64,000 nt of DNA from assembly GCA_008363215.1 (NCBI GenBank), contig RHKP01000007.1, positions 49,713-113,712 of the forward strand. Reading direction: 5' to 3'. Positions 54,183 through 61,967 of this stretch are shown in pieces (the first letter of the stretch is position 1; every line of letters starts with the position of its first letter). The notes under the pieces were generated by a model. The model had not been told where the DNA came from. It did no database searches and worked only from the letters and a program-made list of their open reading frames with translations. The stretch is from Cyanobacteria bacterium CYA. Lineage in GTDB: Bacteria > Planctomycetota > Phycisphaerae > Phycisphaerales > UBA1924. The position numbers and the translations under genes are program-made.

Positions 54183-54398
54183 CACCTCGGCACGCACCTC
54201 TCGAAGGCGGGCGTCCCGCTGCGGACGGCCCAGGCCGCCACGCGCCGCAGCGACCCCAGCCTCACAGCCAACGTCTACACCGACCCGAAACTCCTCGACG
54301 TGGCCGGGGCGGTGGCGAGCCTGCCGGACCTGCCGCTGGGCACAAATGATCGAACTGTGGCGAGAGTTTCCGCGCATTCGGCCGCGACCGCACGGTGA
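54183..54398 (+). pseudogene. Tyrosine recombinase (phage integrase) C-terminal fragment
   Basis: The frame reads HLGTHLSKAGVPLRTAQAAT, then RRSDPSLTANVYTDPKLLDV, to a stop at 54396-54398. This is the typical end of planctomycete integrases, where (R)HTxGTHL, MRHS and the Tyr nucleophile in VYT occur. Here MRHS has become TRRS, and the frame has no sensible start or upstream domain, so the gene is decayed. Its position opposite tRNA-Gly suggests that it brought in the neighbouring gene. The rest of 53846-54485 shows nothing else that I can support. Confidence 0.7.
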
Positions 54399-54485
54399 GG
54401 CAACTTCGAAGTTGCTCGGGTGGTCCTGCCTGTCGTGCCATTGATGTGATAGGGGAAATTGAGTCGGTCCTGTGGGTCGGGAAAG

Positions 54486-56078
54486 TCAGGTGCGAGTATT
54501 CGGAAGGTGGCGGCCACAGTGACCGACAACCACGACCCAGTTTCTCTTGTCGAGAATCCAGTGAACGGAGGCGCATGTGTTCGGGTCGCCGGCCCCGAGA
54601 GTCACGTGCTCTTCAAAGAGAAGCCTGTCGCCGTTGTACTTGAAGGTGTATTCATCCCCCCACTTGGTGCGAGTGGTCTGAGAGATCGCGGGCTTGTAGA
54701 TGAAGCCTTGCTTCTCTAGCGCCCCCCGCCACCCGTCTACGCCGAGAGCTCCCTTGTTCTTCTTCCACTTCTCGCCGATGTCGTGGAGGGCCTTGAGCAC
54801 TTCATACACTTTGTCTGGTTGTTTGTACGGCGACTCAGCGGCCGACTTTTCCGCGCGCTCAAGGAAGACCAGCGGCTTGTCGGAGCCGCAGAAGTCACGC
54901 TTTGCTGCAGCCATAGCTGCAGCCACTGATTCGAAACCCGACGATGCCTTTGCTTCGACCTGAGCGGGGACCCGCACGGAACTCTGTGCCTCATCCCGCA
55001 TTGCCGCCCACACTTGCTTCTGAGCGTCGAGCTGGTCTGAGAGATCGGAGATTCGTGCGTCCCGCTCGGCTAGTTCTGACCGAAGGCGCTTCTCCTCGTC
55101 CCATGCTCGTTCGAGCGCCTTCTCCATTTCCGCGGCGTCGAGGCCTCCTCGAGCCACGGCCCTTCTGATCTCCTCCAGTTCGTGTGCGCGACGCGTTTCA
55201 ACGATGGCTCGGGCATCGGCGATGGGCTTGCCCTCCCGAAACCGGAAGCTAGCGATCGAGTTGAGGAAGCGGAAAAGATCTTGGCCGATCGAACGTCCGG
55301 GCGCGAGAAGACGGCCAGGCAGAAACAACGGGTGATCGAAAGGGTCCGAGGTTAGCGTCAACCCCGGCCAGTACATCCTCACCGCCCCGTTGTAGCACGA
55401 GAGCGACTTGCCTACGGCGTCGGTGAGACGGAACGCGGCCCACTTGTCTTTGAGTAGCACTACAGATGCAAACCCAAGCACCGACCTCTGAAGGTCATCC
55501 GCGTTGACGAGTGCACGGTCCGAGTACCCGTCGACGCTCACGGCAACGACGGGAACGTGACGATCCGGGCTCAACAGCAGGCCGGAGACCAAATCATCCA
55601 CGTCGTCGTCGTCGATTACCCTCGCCGATGTCTGCACGGGCACGCCCGAAACGGAGCAGCGGAATTGTCGGACGATGGTGTCAATGACCGCGGGGCGGCC
55701 TAGCTGGAAGGTGAGGGGCCGCAAATCAAACTCGTTCGATTGAAGGCGCAGGTTCATCGCGAATGCGATCCTGTCCGCCGAGCGCGCCATCGTGCAATGA
55801 GAGACCCACCTTGAGCCATCATCGTGGGGATGGGTCCACGTGACCTCAGCGATCTCAACTGCATCGTGTTGATCGGCGGTCGCCTTGACCTGGTGACCGG
55901 GCAGAGGATCACGGCTTGCGCCGTCGAACAGGAGCACCGGTGATGACGCACCCCACTTCGATGTAAGCTTGTCCACGACCCAGCTGGAAACGGTGGTACG
56001 CAGCCGAGCAAGACAATCGCTGGGAGTCTCACCGTCGGTCGGACGGATTTCGAGCTGGATGGCGAAAACCGATCTCAA
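54486..56078 (-). CDS. Unknown 530-residue protein on an acquired segment
   Basis: I do not recognise a named family. The N-terminal half is a globular alpha/beta region (FAIQLEIRPTDGETPSD, WVSHCTMARSADRIAFAM). Residues 300-375 form a coiled coil (MEKALERAWDEEKRLRSELA, RISDLSDQLDAQKQVWAAM). The C-terminal 100 residues (YTFKYNGDRLLFEEHVTLGA, WILDKRNWVVVVGHCGRHLP) form a compact domain that I associate from memory with orphan defence-type genes. The start is TTG, supported by GGAGG 6 nt upstream. Base composition is visibly lower in G+C than its neighbours. It lies between recombinase relics and tRNA-Gly. A defence role is an inference from context. Confidence 0.65.
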   Translation of the reverse strand: MRSVFAIQLEIRPTDGETPSDCLARLRTTVSSWVVDKLTSKWGASSPVLLFDGASRDPLPGHQVKATADQHDAVEIAEVTWTHPHDDGSRWVSHCTMARSADRIAFAMNLRLQSNEFDLRPLTFQLGRPAVIDTIVRQFRCSVSGVPVQTSARVIDDDDVDDLVSGLLLSPDRHVPVVAVSVDGYSDRALVNADDLQRSVLGFASVVLLKDKWAAFRLTDAVGKSLSCYNGAVRMYWPGLTLTSDPFDHPLFLPGRLLAPGRSIGQDLFRFLNSIASFRFREGKPIADARAIVETRRAHELEEIRRAVARGGLDAAEMEKALERAWDEEKRLRSELAERDARISDLSDQLDAQKQVWAAMRDEAQSSVRVPAQVEAKASSGFESVAAAMAAAKRDFCGSDKPLVFLERAEKSAAESPYKQPDKVYEVLKALHDIGEKWKKNKGALGVDGWRGALEKQGFIYKPAISQTTRTKWGDEYTFKYNGDRLLFEEHVTLGAGDPNTCASVHWILDKRNWVVVVGHCGRHLPNTRT

Positions 56079-56363
56079 GGGCGGCCTCCGTGTTCAGCGG
56101 ATTCGTGGCTGGCGAACCAAGACGAGTGTACGACGACTGGTAGGCCGTTGGACAACCGACGTCGGCCTAGCGAAGAACTGGCACCGTAGTAGTTTCCGGC
56201 TCATTGACCGGATCCGCAGCCTCATCCCCGTCACACCTTGCACAACCGCTTGCACAAGCGAGCGTCCACCCAGGTCATTCCCTGTCATCGTCGGACTGTT
56301 GGCCCCGATCCGGCCGTCCCTGCACCCCTTGCCAGAACTCGCGGAATCTGCGGAGTTTGTCAA
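56079..56363. other. Short gene-free stretch beside tRNA-Gly
   Basis: I see no gene or RNA here. It probably contains the border of the acquired segment, but no copy of the tRNA end was found. Confidence 0.5.
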
Positions 56364-56400
56364 CGAAAAGCCGCCGGTGTCATCCTGTGACATCGGCGGC
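56364..56400 (-). terminator. Rho-independent terminator after tRNA-Gly
   Basis: Read on the minus strand, a 13-bp stem with one mismatch (56400-56388 with 56382-56370) and a 5-nt loop is followed by TTTTCG. Confidence 0.8.
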
Positions 56401-56406
56401 AGACAA

Positions 56407-56478
56407 AGCGGGTGATCGGGATCGAACCGACGACATTCAGCTTGGGAAGCTGACGTTCTACCGCTGAACTACACCCGC
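56407..56478 (-). tRNA. tRNA-Gly (anticodon CCC)
   Basis: A complete cloverleaf is read on the minus strand: acceptor stem GCGGGTG with CACCCGC, and T arm GGTTCGATCCC. The anticodon stem TCAGC/GCTGA carries loop TTCCCAA, giving CCC. The discriminator base is T, as in bacterial tRNA-Gly. No CCA is encoded. A terminator follows directly. Confidence 0.92.
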
Positions 56479-56612
56479 ATCTCGCCGGGCATCCGGTCGG
56501 CCGGTTGCCAGGCTGTCTCATTGTGCCCGCTTCGGGCTCCGGAATCAAGCCGCAGCCGCCGGCTCCTGACTGCCCACCGCCTGACATCGCCGGGCCTTCC
56601 GCAGGCCGCGCC

Positions 56613-57455
56613 TCACCCTCCGGCCATCTTCGACAACTCCGCCCCCCGGTCCCGTGCCGCCACGATCGCCTGCACCACCGTGGCCTCGAAGCCTCCGCGT
56701 TCAAAAACCTCCAGCGCCGCAGCCGTCGTACCGCCCTTGCTTGTCACCTGCGCTCGCAGTTCCCCCGGGCTCTCGGCCGATTCGCCCAGCAACAGCCCCG
56801 CCCCCGCGATCGTCTCCCGCACCGCCAGCAACGCGTCGCGCGCGTCCAGCCCGGCCTCGATCGCTCCGGCCACCATCGCCTCGGCCAGACGAAACACATA
56901 CGCCGGGCCCGACCCCCCCACCGCGGTGAACGCGTCCATCTGCGACTCCGAAACATCGATCACTTTGCCGACCGCGCTGAACAGCGCGCGAGCCAGATCC
57001 GCGTCGTGCGACTCGGCCCCCTCCCCCAGGCACAGCGCGCTCATGCCACGCCCAACCAGCGCCGGAGTGTTCGGCATTACGCGAACCACCTCCGCCCGCG
57101 CGGCAAAGGCCTCACGCACCCGCGACGCCGTCGCGCCGGCGAGAATGCTGATCACTACCCGCCGCGCGCCCCACACCCCCGCGTCGATCGCCGCACGCAC
57201 ATCGCGGGCCACTTCCGGCAGCATCTGCGGCTTCACCGCCAAAAGCACCTGCCCCGACCCGGGTACTTCTTCTGCCTGTGCGAGTTGCGCAATCGCCTCG
57301 CCGGCCCGTTCGACCGCGCGGGTGAACAGCGCCCGTCGTTCCGCGCTTGGGTCGGCGACGATGACCGTCGGGGGCAGCACCCCGGCGCGGGCGGCGCCGT
57401 CGAGAATGGCTTTGGCCATGTTCCCGCCGCCGATCACCGCCAGGGCCTTGCTCAT
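56613..57455 (-). CDS. proC: Pyrroline-5-carboxylate reductase
   Basis: ProC reduces pyrroline-5-carboxylate to proline with NAD(P)H. The 280-residue protein opens with LAVIGGGNMAKAILDGA (dinucleotide binding) and has VLLAVKPQMLPEV, VVRVMPNTPALVGRGMSAL and, near the C-terminus, the proC signature region VTSKGGTTAAALEVFERGGF. The ATG at 57455 follows AAAGGAG; a start 8 codons earlier is less likely. It is divergent from accA with about 95 nt between the starts. Nothing unusual is seen. Confidence 0.95.
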   Translation of the reverse strand: MSKALAVIGGGNMAKAILDGAARAGVLPPTVIVADPSAERRALFTRAVERAGEAIAQLAQAEEVPGSGQVLLAVKPQMLPEVARDVRAAIDAGVWGARRVVISILAGATASRVREAFAARAEVVRVMPNTPALVGRGMSALCLGEGAESHDADLARALFSAVGKVIDVSESQMDAFTAVGGSGPAYVFRLAEAMVAGAIEAGLDARDALLAVRETIAGAGLLLGESAESPGELRAQVTSKGGTTAAALEVFERGGFEATVVQAIVAARDRGAELSKMAGG

Positions 57456-57550
57456 CGCCGCTCCTTTCCGCCTGCCCACACAATTACCGGTCCTTTGCCG
57501 CCCCGGGAACGGGCACGATACACTGTCCGGTCAACGCCCAACAATCCACC

Positions 57551-58582
57551 ATGCCTTCCTTCTACCAACTCGACTTCGAGCGCCCGATCCGCGAGATCGA
57601 AGAGCGCATCGCCCGCGCCAGATCCGGGCCGGCCGAAGTGCCCGCCCTGCCCGGCATCGAAGCGGCAGACATGCCCCGCGTCGAGACGCCCGAGTCGCTC
57701 CTGGCCGATCGTGAGCGGATTCTCGGCGAGTTGTACGCCCGCTTGTCGCCCTGGAACACCGTCCGCGTCGCCCGACACCCCAATCGCCCGCAGACGCGCG
57801 ACTACATCGGCATGATCTGCCGCGACTTCGTCGAACTGCACGGCGATCGCCGCTTCGGAGACGACCCCGCCCTGGTCACCGGCTTCGGACGCATCGGACA
57901 GCGCAAGTGCCTCGTCGTCGGGCACCAGAAGGGAAAGAACACCCAGGAAAAAATCGCCTGCCACTTCGGATGCGCCCACCCGGAAGGCTACCGCAAGGCC
58001 CTGGCCAAAATGAAACTGGCCGAGAAGTTCCACCTGCCCATCGTCACGCTGGTGGACACGCCCGGGGCGTATCCGGGCGTGGGGGCCGAGCAACGCGGTC
58101 AGGCCGAGGCCATCGCTGTCAACCTCCTCGAAATGTCTCGGTTGCGCACCCCGATCGTGAGCGTGATCATCGGCGAGGGTGGGTCCGGCGGCGCGCTGGG
58201 CATCGCCGTGGCAGACCGCGTGGGCATGCTTCAGTTCAGTTGGTATTCGGTCATCAGCCCCGAAGGATGCGCCGCCATTCTCTGGAAGCAGGCAAACGAG
58301 CAAACCAACTCGGCCGCCGCCGACGCGCTGCGCCTCACCGCTCGCGACAACCTCGAACTTGGCATCATCGACGCGATCATCCCCGAACCGGTTGGGGCCG
58401 CGCATCGCGATCCGATGGGAGCGGCATCCTCCCTTCAATCCTGGATCACCGACCAACTCGACTCCCTCTGCGATCTCGACCTGGATCGCCTCGTCGAGGG
58501 ACGCTACCAGCGTTTCCGCCGCATGGGTCAGTTGGCCGAAAGCAGCCCCGAGGTTGAGCCTTCGGGCCCCGTCGACGCCTGA
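57551..58582 (+). CDS. accA: Acetyl-CoA carboxylase carboxyltransferase subunit alpha
   Basis: This is the alpha half of the carboxyltransferase whose beta subunit is at 5998. The 343-residue protein starts with the typical LDFERPIREIEERIA helix, then VRVARHPNRPQTRDYI, VTLVDTPGAYPGVGAEQRGQ and VIIGEGGSGGALGI, all hallmarks of the alpha subunit. TACACT near 57520 could be the minus-10 element of its promoter, giving a short leader. Separation of accA and accD by 50 kb is normal. Confidence 0.95.
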   Translation: MPSFYQLDFERPIREIEERIARARSGPAEVPALPGIEAADMPRVETPESLLADRERILGELYARLSPWNTVRVARHPNRPQTRDYIGMICRDFVELHGDRRFGDDPALVTGFGRIGQRKCLVVGHQKGKNTQEKIACHFGCAHPEGYRKALAKMKLAEKFHLPIVTLVDTPGAYPGVGAEQRGQAEAIAVNLLEMSRLRTPIVSVIIGEGGSGGALGIAVADRVGMLQFSWYSVISPEGCAAILWKQANEQTNSAAADALRLTARDNLELGIIDAIIPEPVGAAHRDPMGAASSLQSWITDQLDSLCDLDLDRLVEGRYQRFRRMGQLAESSPEVEPSGPVDA

Positions 58583-58646
58583 CCCGCGGGCAGCCGTCGT
58601 CCGGCAGCCGAGACACACCACAAACCGGGGTGTGCTCCGTCGAAAG

Positions 58647-58675
58647 TTGACATGCTTTCACCAATCCGCCAGACT
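58647..58675 (+). promoter_or_regulatory. Tentative promoter for the DksA-like gene
   Basis: A perfect TTGACA (58647-58652) is followed after 17 bp by CAGACT (58670-58675), a weak minus-10. A hairpin (58614-58619 with 58629-58634) just upstream may end the accA transcript. Confidence 0.35.
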
Positions 58676-58833
58676 GCGGCGCAACCATGTAAACCATTGA
58701 TTCGCAACCAGTTGAGGTGTGACCAAACAGTGACGCACCTCGCCTGGGTTCGTTTTGACTGGTTTGGACGCGGGGAATACCCTTCGCCCGCGTGCGTCTC
58801 GGAGGCTTTCGGATCCGCCAACCACGCGCGGAG

Positions 58834-59784
58834 ATGACAGTGCCGCGGAAACCAGCCCCCGCCAAGAAGAAACCTACAAAGCGGGCTTCCGGCGCCTCCA
58901 AGCCGGCCAAGGGCTCGAACCGGTCCTCCGCTCAGCGGGGCAAGACCCGGTCCACCGCGTCCAAGTCCTCAAAAAAGAAGACAACCAAGTCCGCCGCAAA
59001 GCCGACTCGGAGCGGCGGCGCTTCCAAGTCCGCTTTGAAGCGCCCGGTCGCTGGAGCGGCCAAGGCCAAGGGCAACGCCAAAGCCCGACCCGAAAGACCC
59101 GCTCCGCATAAACCATCCGCTGGGAAACCCGCCCCCGTCGCTGCGGAAAAGAAGTCCGCCGCGGCTGCGCCCAAGACTGCGGCAGCCGACAAGCAGTCGA
59201 AGCGCAAGGGCATTTCGATCCACACGGACAAACCCGCCAGGCCCTCGCGAGGCAGGCAGAGCATCACCTCACCCCCGAGCCCCCACCGCACGCAGTTGCT
59301 CGGGCCGGATGCACCCAAGCGCAAGCCGCTGATCCCCAGCGGGCCCGACGCGGCTCGCGGATACGGGCTGGACACCAGCGGCGCCCGCAAGCCTGCCAAG
59401 TCTCCCTTCCGGAAGCGCGAACTCGACAAGTTCCGCGCCGTCCTGCTTCAGAAGCGAGCCGCACTCGTGGGCGACGTTTCCCAACTTGAATCCGAAGCGC
59501 TCAACCTGGGGCGCGGCGAACTCAGCCACACGCCCCAGCACATGGCCGAGCAAGGCACCGACAGCGCCGAGCAGACGCTGGCGCTCGACCTTGCGGCCGC
59601 CGATCGCAAACTCATCCGCGAGATTGATGACGCGATCAAGCGGATCGACAACGGGCGCTACGGGTTGTGCGAACTGACCGGGCGGCCGATCCGCGTCGAG
59701 CGCCTGCGCGAACTCCCGTGGGCGCGCTATTCGATCGATGCGGCCCGCGAGTTGGAGCGCCGCAGCCCGTCGGGCGTGTGGTAA
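58834..59784 (+). CDS. DksA/TraR-like protein without zinc ligands and with a long basic tail
   Basis: The product has 316 residues. The first 190 or so are a disordered, Lys/Ala/Pro/Ser-rich tail (AAKPTRSGGASKSALKRP and similar). The C-terminal 110 residues match the DksA coiled coil and globular domain: ELSHTPQHMAEQGTDSAEQT, then IDDAIKRIDNGRYGLCELTG and RPIRVERLRELPWARYSID. DksA proteins bind RNA polymerase through the secondary channel. Here only one of the four zinc Cys remains, as I recall for other planctomycete members. The start could be ATG 58834 or GTG 58840, the latter 6 nt after GGAG. lspA follows 3 nt later. Confidence 0.8.
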   Translation: MTVPRKPAPAKKKPTKRASGASKPAKGSNRSSAQRGKTRSTASKSSKKKTTKSAAKPTRSGGASKSALKRPVAGAAKAKGNAKARPERPAPHKPSAGKPAPVAAEKKSAAAAPKTAAADKQSKRKGISIHTDKPARPSRGRQSITSPPSPHRTQLLGPDAPKRKPLIPSGPDAARGYGLDTSGARKPAKSPFRKRELDKFRAVLLQKRAALVGDVSQLESEALNLGRGELSHTPQHMAEQGTDSAEQTLALDLAAADRKLIREIDDAIKRIDNGRYGLCELTGRPIRVERLRELPWARYSIDAARELERRSPSGVW

Positions 59785-59787
59785 GCA

Positions 59788-60435
59788 GTGTCCCACGCAC
59801 CCGCACACAGCACCGACCACGTTCACGCGTACCGTTCGCCGCGGGCCTGGGCCCTGCTGATGATTGTGACCGGACTCGGCCTGGCAACCGATCTGGCGAC
59901 CAAGTCGCTGGCCTTCGCCCACGTCGCCGGCATCCCGGTCGGAATCGACCGTGACGCCGTGCTCACCACGCAGCGCCTTGATCTGCTCATCCCCACGCAC
60001 AAGCCGGTGGTGGTGATTCCCAACCTCCTGGAACTGACGCTCGTGCTCAACCCCGGCGCAGTGTTCGGCGTCGGCGCCGGGCGACGCTGGTTCTTCGTCG
60101 CATTCACCCTGGTAGCGCTTGCGTTCGCTACATTCATTTTCGGGCTGTGGACACGCGCCCGCGACATGTGGGCCCACGTCGCCATCGGGCTGATCGCGGC
60201 CGGAGGACTGGGAAATCTCTACGACCGCCTGCGTTTCGCCTGCGTGCGCGACTTCATCCACCCGCTGCCGGGGCTCAAACTCCCCTTCGGGGTCAAGTGG
60301 CCGGGCGGCTCGGACGAAATCTGGCCCTACGTCTCCAATGTGGCTGACCTCTATCTCATCGTCGGCATCGCGATCCTGCTGCTCCTGAACTGGTCGCGTC
60401 CGAAGCACGCGCCGACCGAACCGACGCCCCGCTGA
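59788..60435 (+). CDS. lspA: Lipoprotein signal peptidase
   Basis: LspA cuts the signal peptide from prolipoproteins in the inner membrane. The 215-residue protein has four membrane segments. The catalytic Asp pair is visible in NLYDRLRFACVRDF and NVADLYLIVG. The loop LELTLVLNPGAVFGVGAG corresponds to the family N-x-G-x-x-F/A motif. It starts with GTG 3 nt after the stop of the DksA-like gene, so the two are coupled. The protein is longer than E. coli LspA (164 residues) because of a loop at residues 45-75 and a longer second periplasmic loop. Confidence 0.92.
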   Translation: MSHAPAHSTDHVHAYRSPRAWALLMIVTGLGLATDLATKSLAFAHVAGIPVGIDRDAVLTTQRLDLLIPTHKPVVVIPNLLELTLVLNPGAVFGVGAGRRWFFVAFTLVALAFATFIFGLWTRARDMWAHVAIGLIAAGGLGNLYDRLRFACVRDFIHPLPGLKLPFGVKWPGGSDEIWPYVSNVADLYLIVGIAILLLLNWSRPKHAPTEPTPR

Positions 60436-60460
60436 CGCCGCGACGCAATGGACGCCCGAC

Positions 60461-60570
60461 CCTTGTGAGTCCTCGAACGCCGACTCGGGTCGCCGCCACT
60501 ACGCGACCAGCATTCCGTTCGATTCCGAACCGCAGAGGCGCCCGAAGACGGGCGCCGCTCCGGCGTCTGC
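60461..60570. repeat. Intergenic repeat, copy B
   Basis: This segment aligns with 38436-38548 over about 110 bp. It contains the perfect hairpin GGCGCCCG-AAGA-CGGGCGCC at 60537-60556, placed after the lspA stop, where it could also act as a weak terminator. Confidence 0.65.
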
Positions 60571-60598
60571 CACGCGGGCACTTAGTTCCCAGGCGCTC

Positions 60599-61543
60599 TC
60601 AGGCGGACACGCCCATCGCCGCCCGCTGACGGATGCCGTCGATCATCTCGCGGATTTCTGCCGCCATCCGCGTGTTGGGAAACTCACGGATGATGCGGTC
60701 GCCGACAATGGCGGCCGTGGCCCACTGACGATCTTGCACCGCCAGTTTGAACTGCACGCCGAGGTTCTCTCGCGCCCGCCCGATGACGCCGCGCGCCACC
60801 TCGCGATAAGGCTCGGCCTCGGACTCGGAAAGGTAGCCGTCCAGTTCCTTAAGCAGTTCCAGCGCCTCTTCCACGTCGCCACTCTCCGACGCGGTCAGGA
60901 AACGCCGCTCCAGTTCGGCCTTGTATCGCTGCCTGGCCGTCTCGACGCGGTGCCGCAGCCCCTCGACCCTCGGGGAGTCCGGATAGAGCCGGCTGAGGCG
61001 TGCAGCCTCGGCGCTGGCCTCGGTCCAGCGCAACTGCACGATCAGGCTGTCCAGCGCCCGGATTCCCTCTTCGACGCGCCGCTCGACCATCTGGTACCGC
61101 GCTGTCTCGATCCGCGTGCGAAACTCCTCCGCGTCGCTGCGATACCCGAAACGCTCGGCCAGTTCCTTGACCAACACCATCGCCGCATCCCAGTCCTCGA
61201 CGGCGATGTCCTCCTCGATCGCCTTGCGCAACAGGTCACGCTCGCGACGCCGATTCAGCACCCGACGCGCATCGTCGGAAAGCGACTGCTCGTCGGCCAG
61301 GTGGCGCACCGCCCCCACCAGGGCGTTCACGTCATGCGACGCGCCGCCGGTCGACCCGCTGCGCATCGCCAGCCTCACGCCGATGGGCATCGTGCACAGC
61401 GCGATCGCCAACGCAATGCCGGCCGTGGACTGCATCACCCGGTCTGCGTGATTGATACCCACCGCGATCACCGCCGCCGAAGCCACGATCAGCACCGCGT
61501 ACAACCCGATCGTCCAGTAAGGCAGAGTCCTTTCGCCCGACAT
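60599..61543 (-). CDS. Membrane protein with TPR-like helical domain
   Basis: I do not recognise a named family. The 314-residue protein has two N-terminal membrane segments (about residues 9-26 and 34-52) and then a helical domain rich in charged pairs, such as AIEEDIAVEDWDAAMVLVKE, RWTEASAEAARLSRLYPDSP and DRIIREFPNTRMAAEIREMI. The latter resemble tetratricopeptide repeats facing the cytoplasm. The ATG at 61543 has GGGAGG 7 nt upstream. It follows the cupin gene by 14 nt in the same direction, so they form an operon. Confidence 0.7.
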   Translation of the reverse strand: MSGERTLPYWTIGLYAVLIVASAAVIAVGINHADRVMQSTAGIALAIALCTMPIGVRLAMRSGSTGGASHDVNALVGAVRHLADEQSLSDDARRVLNRRRERDLLRKAIEEDIAVEDWDAAMVLVKELAERFGYRSDAEEFRTRIETARYQMVERRVEEGIRALDSLIVQLRWTEASAEAARLSRLYPDSPRVEGLRHRVETARQRYKAELERRFLTASESGDVEEALELLKELDGYLSESEAEPYREVARGVIGRARENLGVQFKLAVQDRQWATAAIVGDRIIREFPNTRMAAEIREMIDGIRQRAAMGVSA

Positions 61544-61557
61544 CATGGCACCTCCCA

Positions 61558-61926
61558 TCAACTCCCGGGGACAGGGTCGCCGCAGTTGCGCGTCACCGGC
61601 ACGATGCACAAGAACCGCAGCGCCTCCTGCGCCGAGGCTCTGAACTGATGCTCCTGGTCCGCCGGCACGTAGATCACGTCGCCACCCCGGATCGCGCGAT
61701 ACTGCCCTTCCAGCAGCACCTCGCCTCTACCGGAGACGACATACACCTCGTGCTCGTAGTCGTGCGCGTGCCGGGGCGTGTTGCCCCCCGGCTCGATCTC
61801 AAACTGTCGCAATGCGAAGTTGGGCGCGCCGTCCTCACGCCCGACCATGACCGCCATGGTGGCGCCATGCACGCCGTCCATCTTCACCGGTGAACGCCTG
61901 GTCTGGTCAATGTTTCGGATCAACAT
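61558..61926 (-). CDS. Small cupin-domain protein
   Basis: The 122-residue protein is a single cupin barrel. Motif 1 is GGNTPRHAHDYEHEVYVVSG (metal His, His, Glu) and motif 2 is VIYVPADQEHQF with the fourth His, so a metal site is probably intact. Small cupins act as sugar isomerases, dioxygenases or sensors; the substrate is unknown here. The start is 41 nt from the divergent metallo-hydrolase start. It leads a two-gene operon with the TPR-like membrane protein. Confidence 0.85.
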   Translation of the reverse strand: MLIRNIDQTRRSPVKMDGVHGATMAVMVGREDGAPNFALRQFEIEPGGNTPRHAHDYEHEVYVVSGRGEVLLEGQYRAIRGGDVIYVPADQEHQFRASAQEALRFLCIVPVTRNCGDPVPGS

Positions 61927-61967
61927 GCGGCCGGCTCCTGTCTGTCCATTCTACCTACACTCCGCCC

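Noticed and set aside
54020..54349. Plus-strand frame of 109 residues overlapping the integrase relic
   Set aside because: It is in a different frame from the recognisable recombinase residues, and its own product is Pro/Arg/Gly-rich with no features.
54400..56480. Attachment-site duplication flanking the tRNA-Gly segment
   Set aside because: I searched by eye for a second copy of the tRNA 3' end near the integrase relic and found none.
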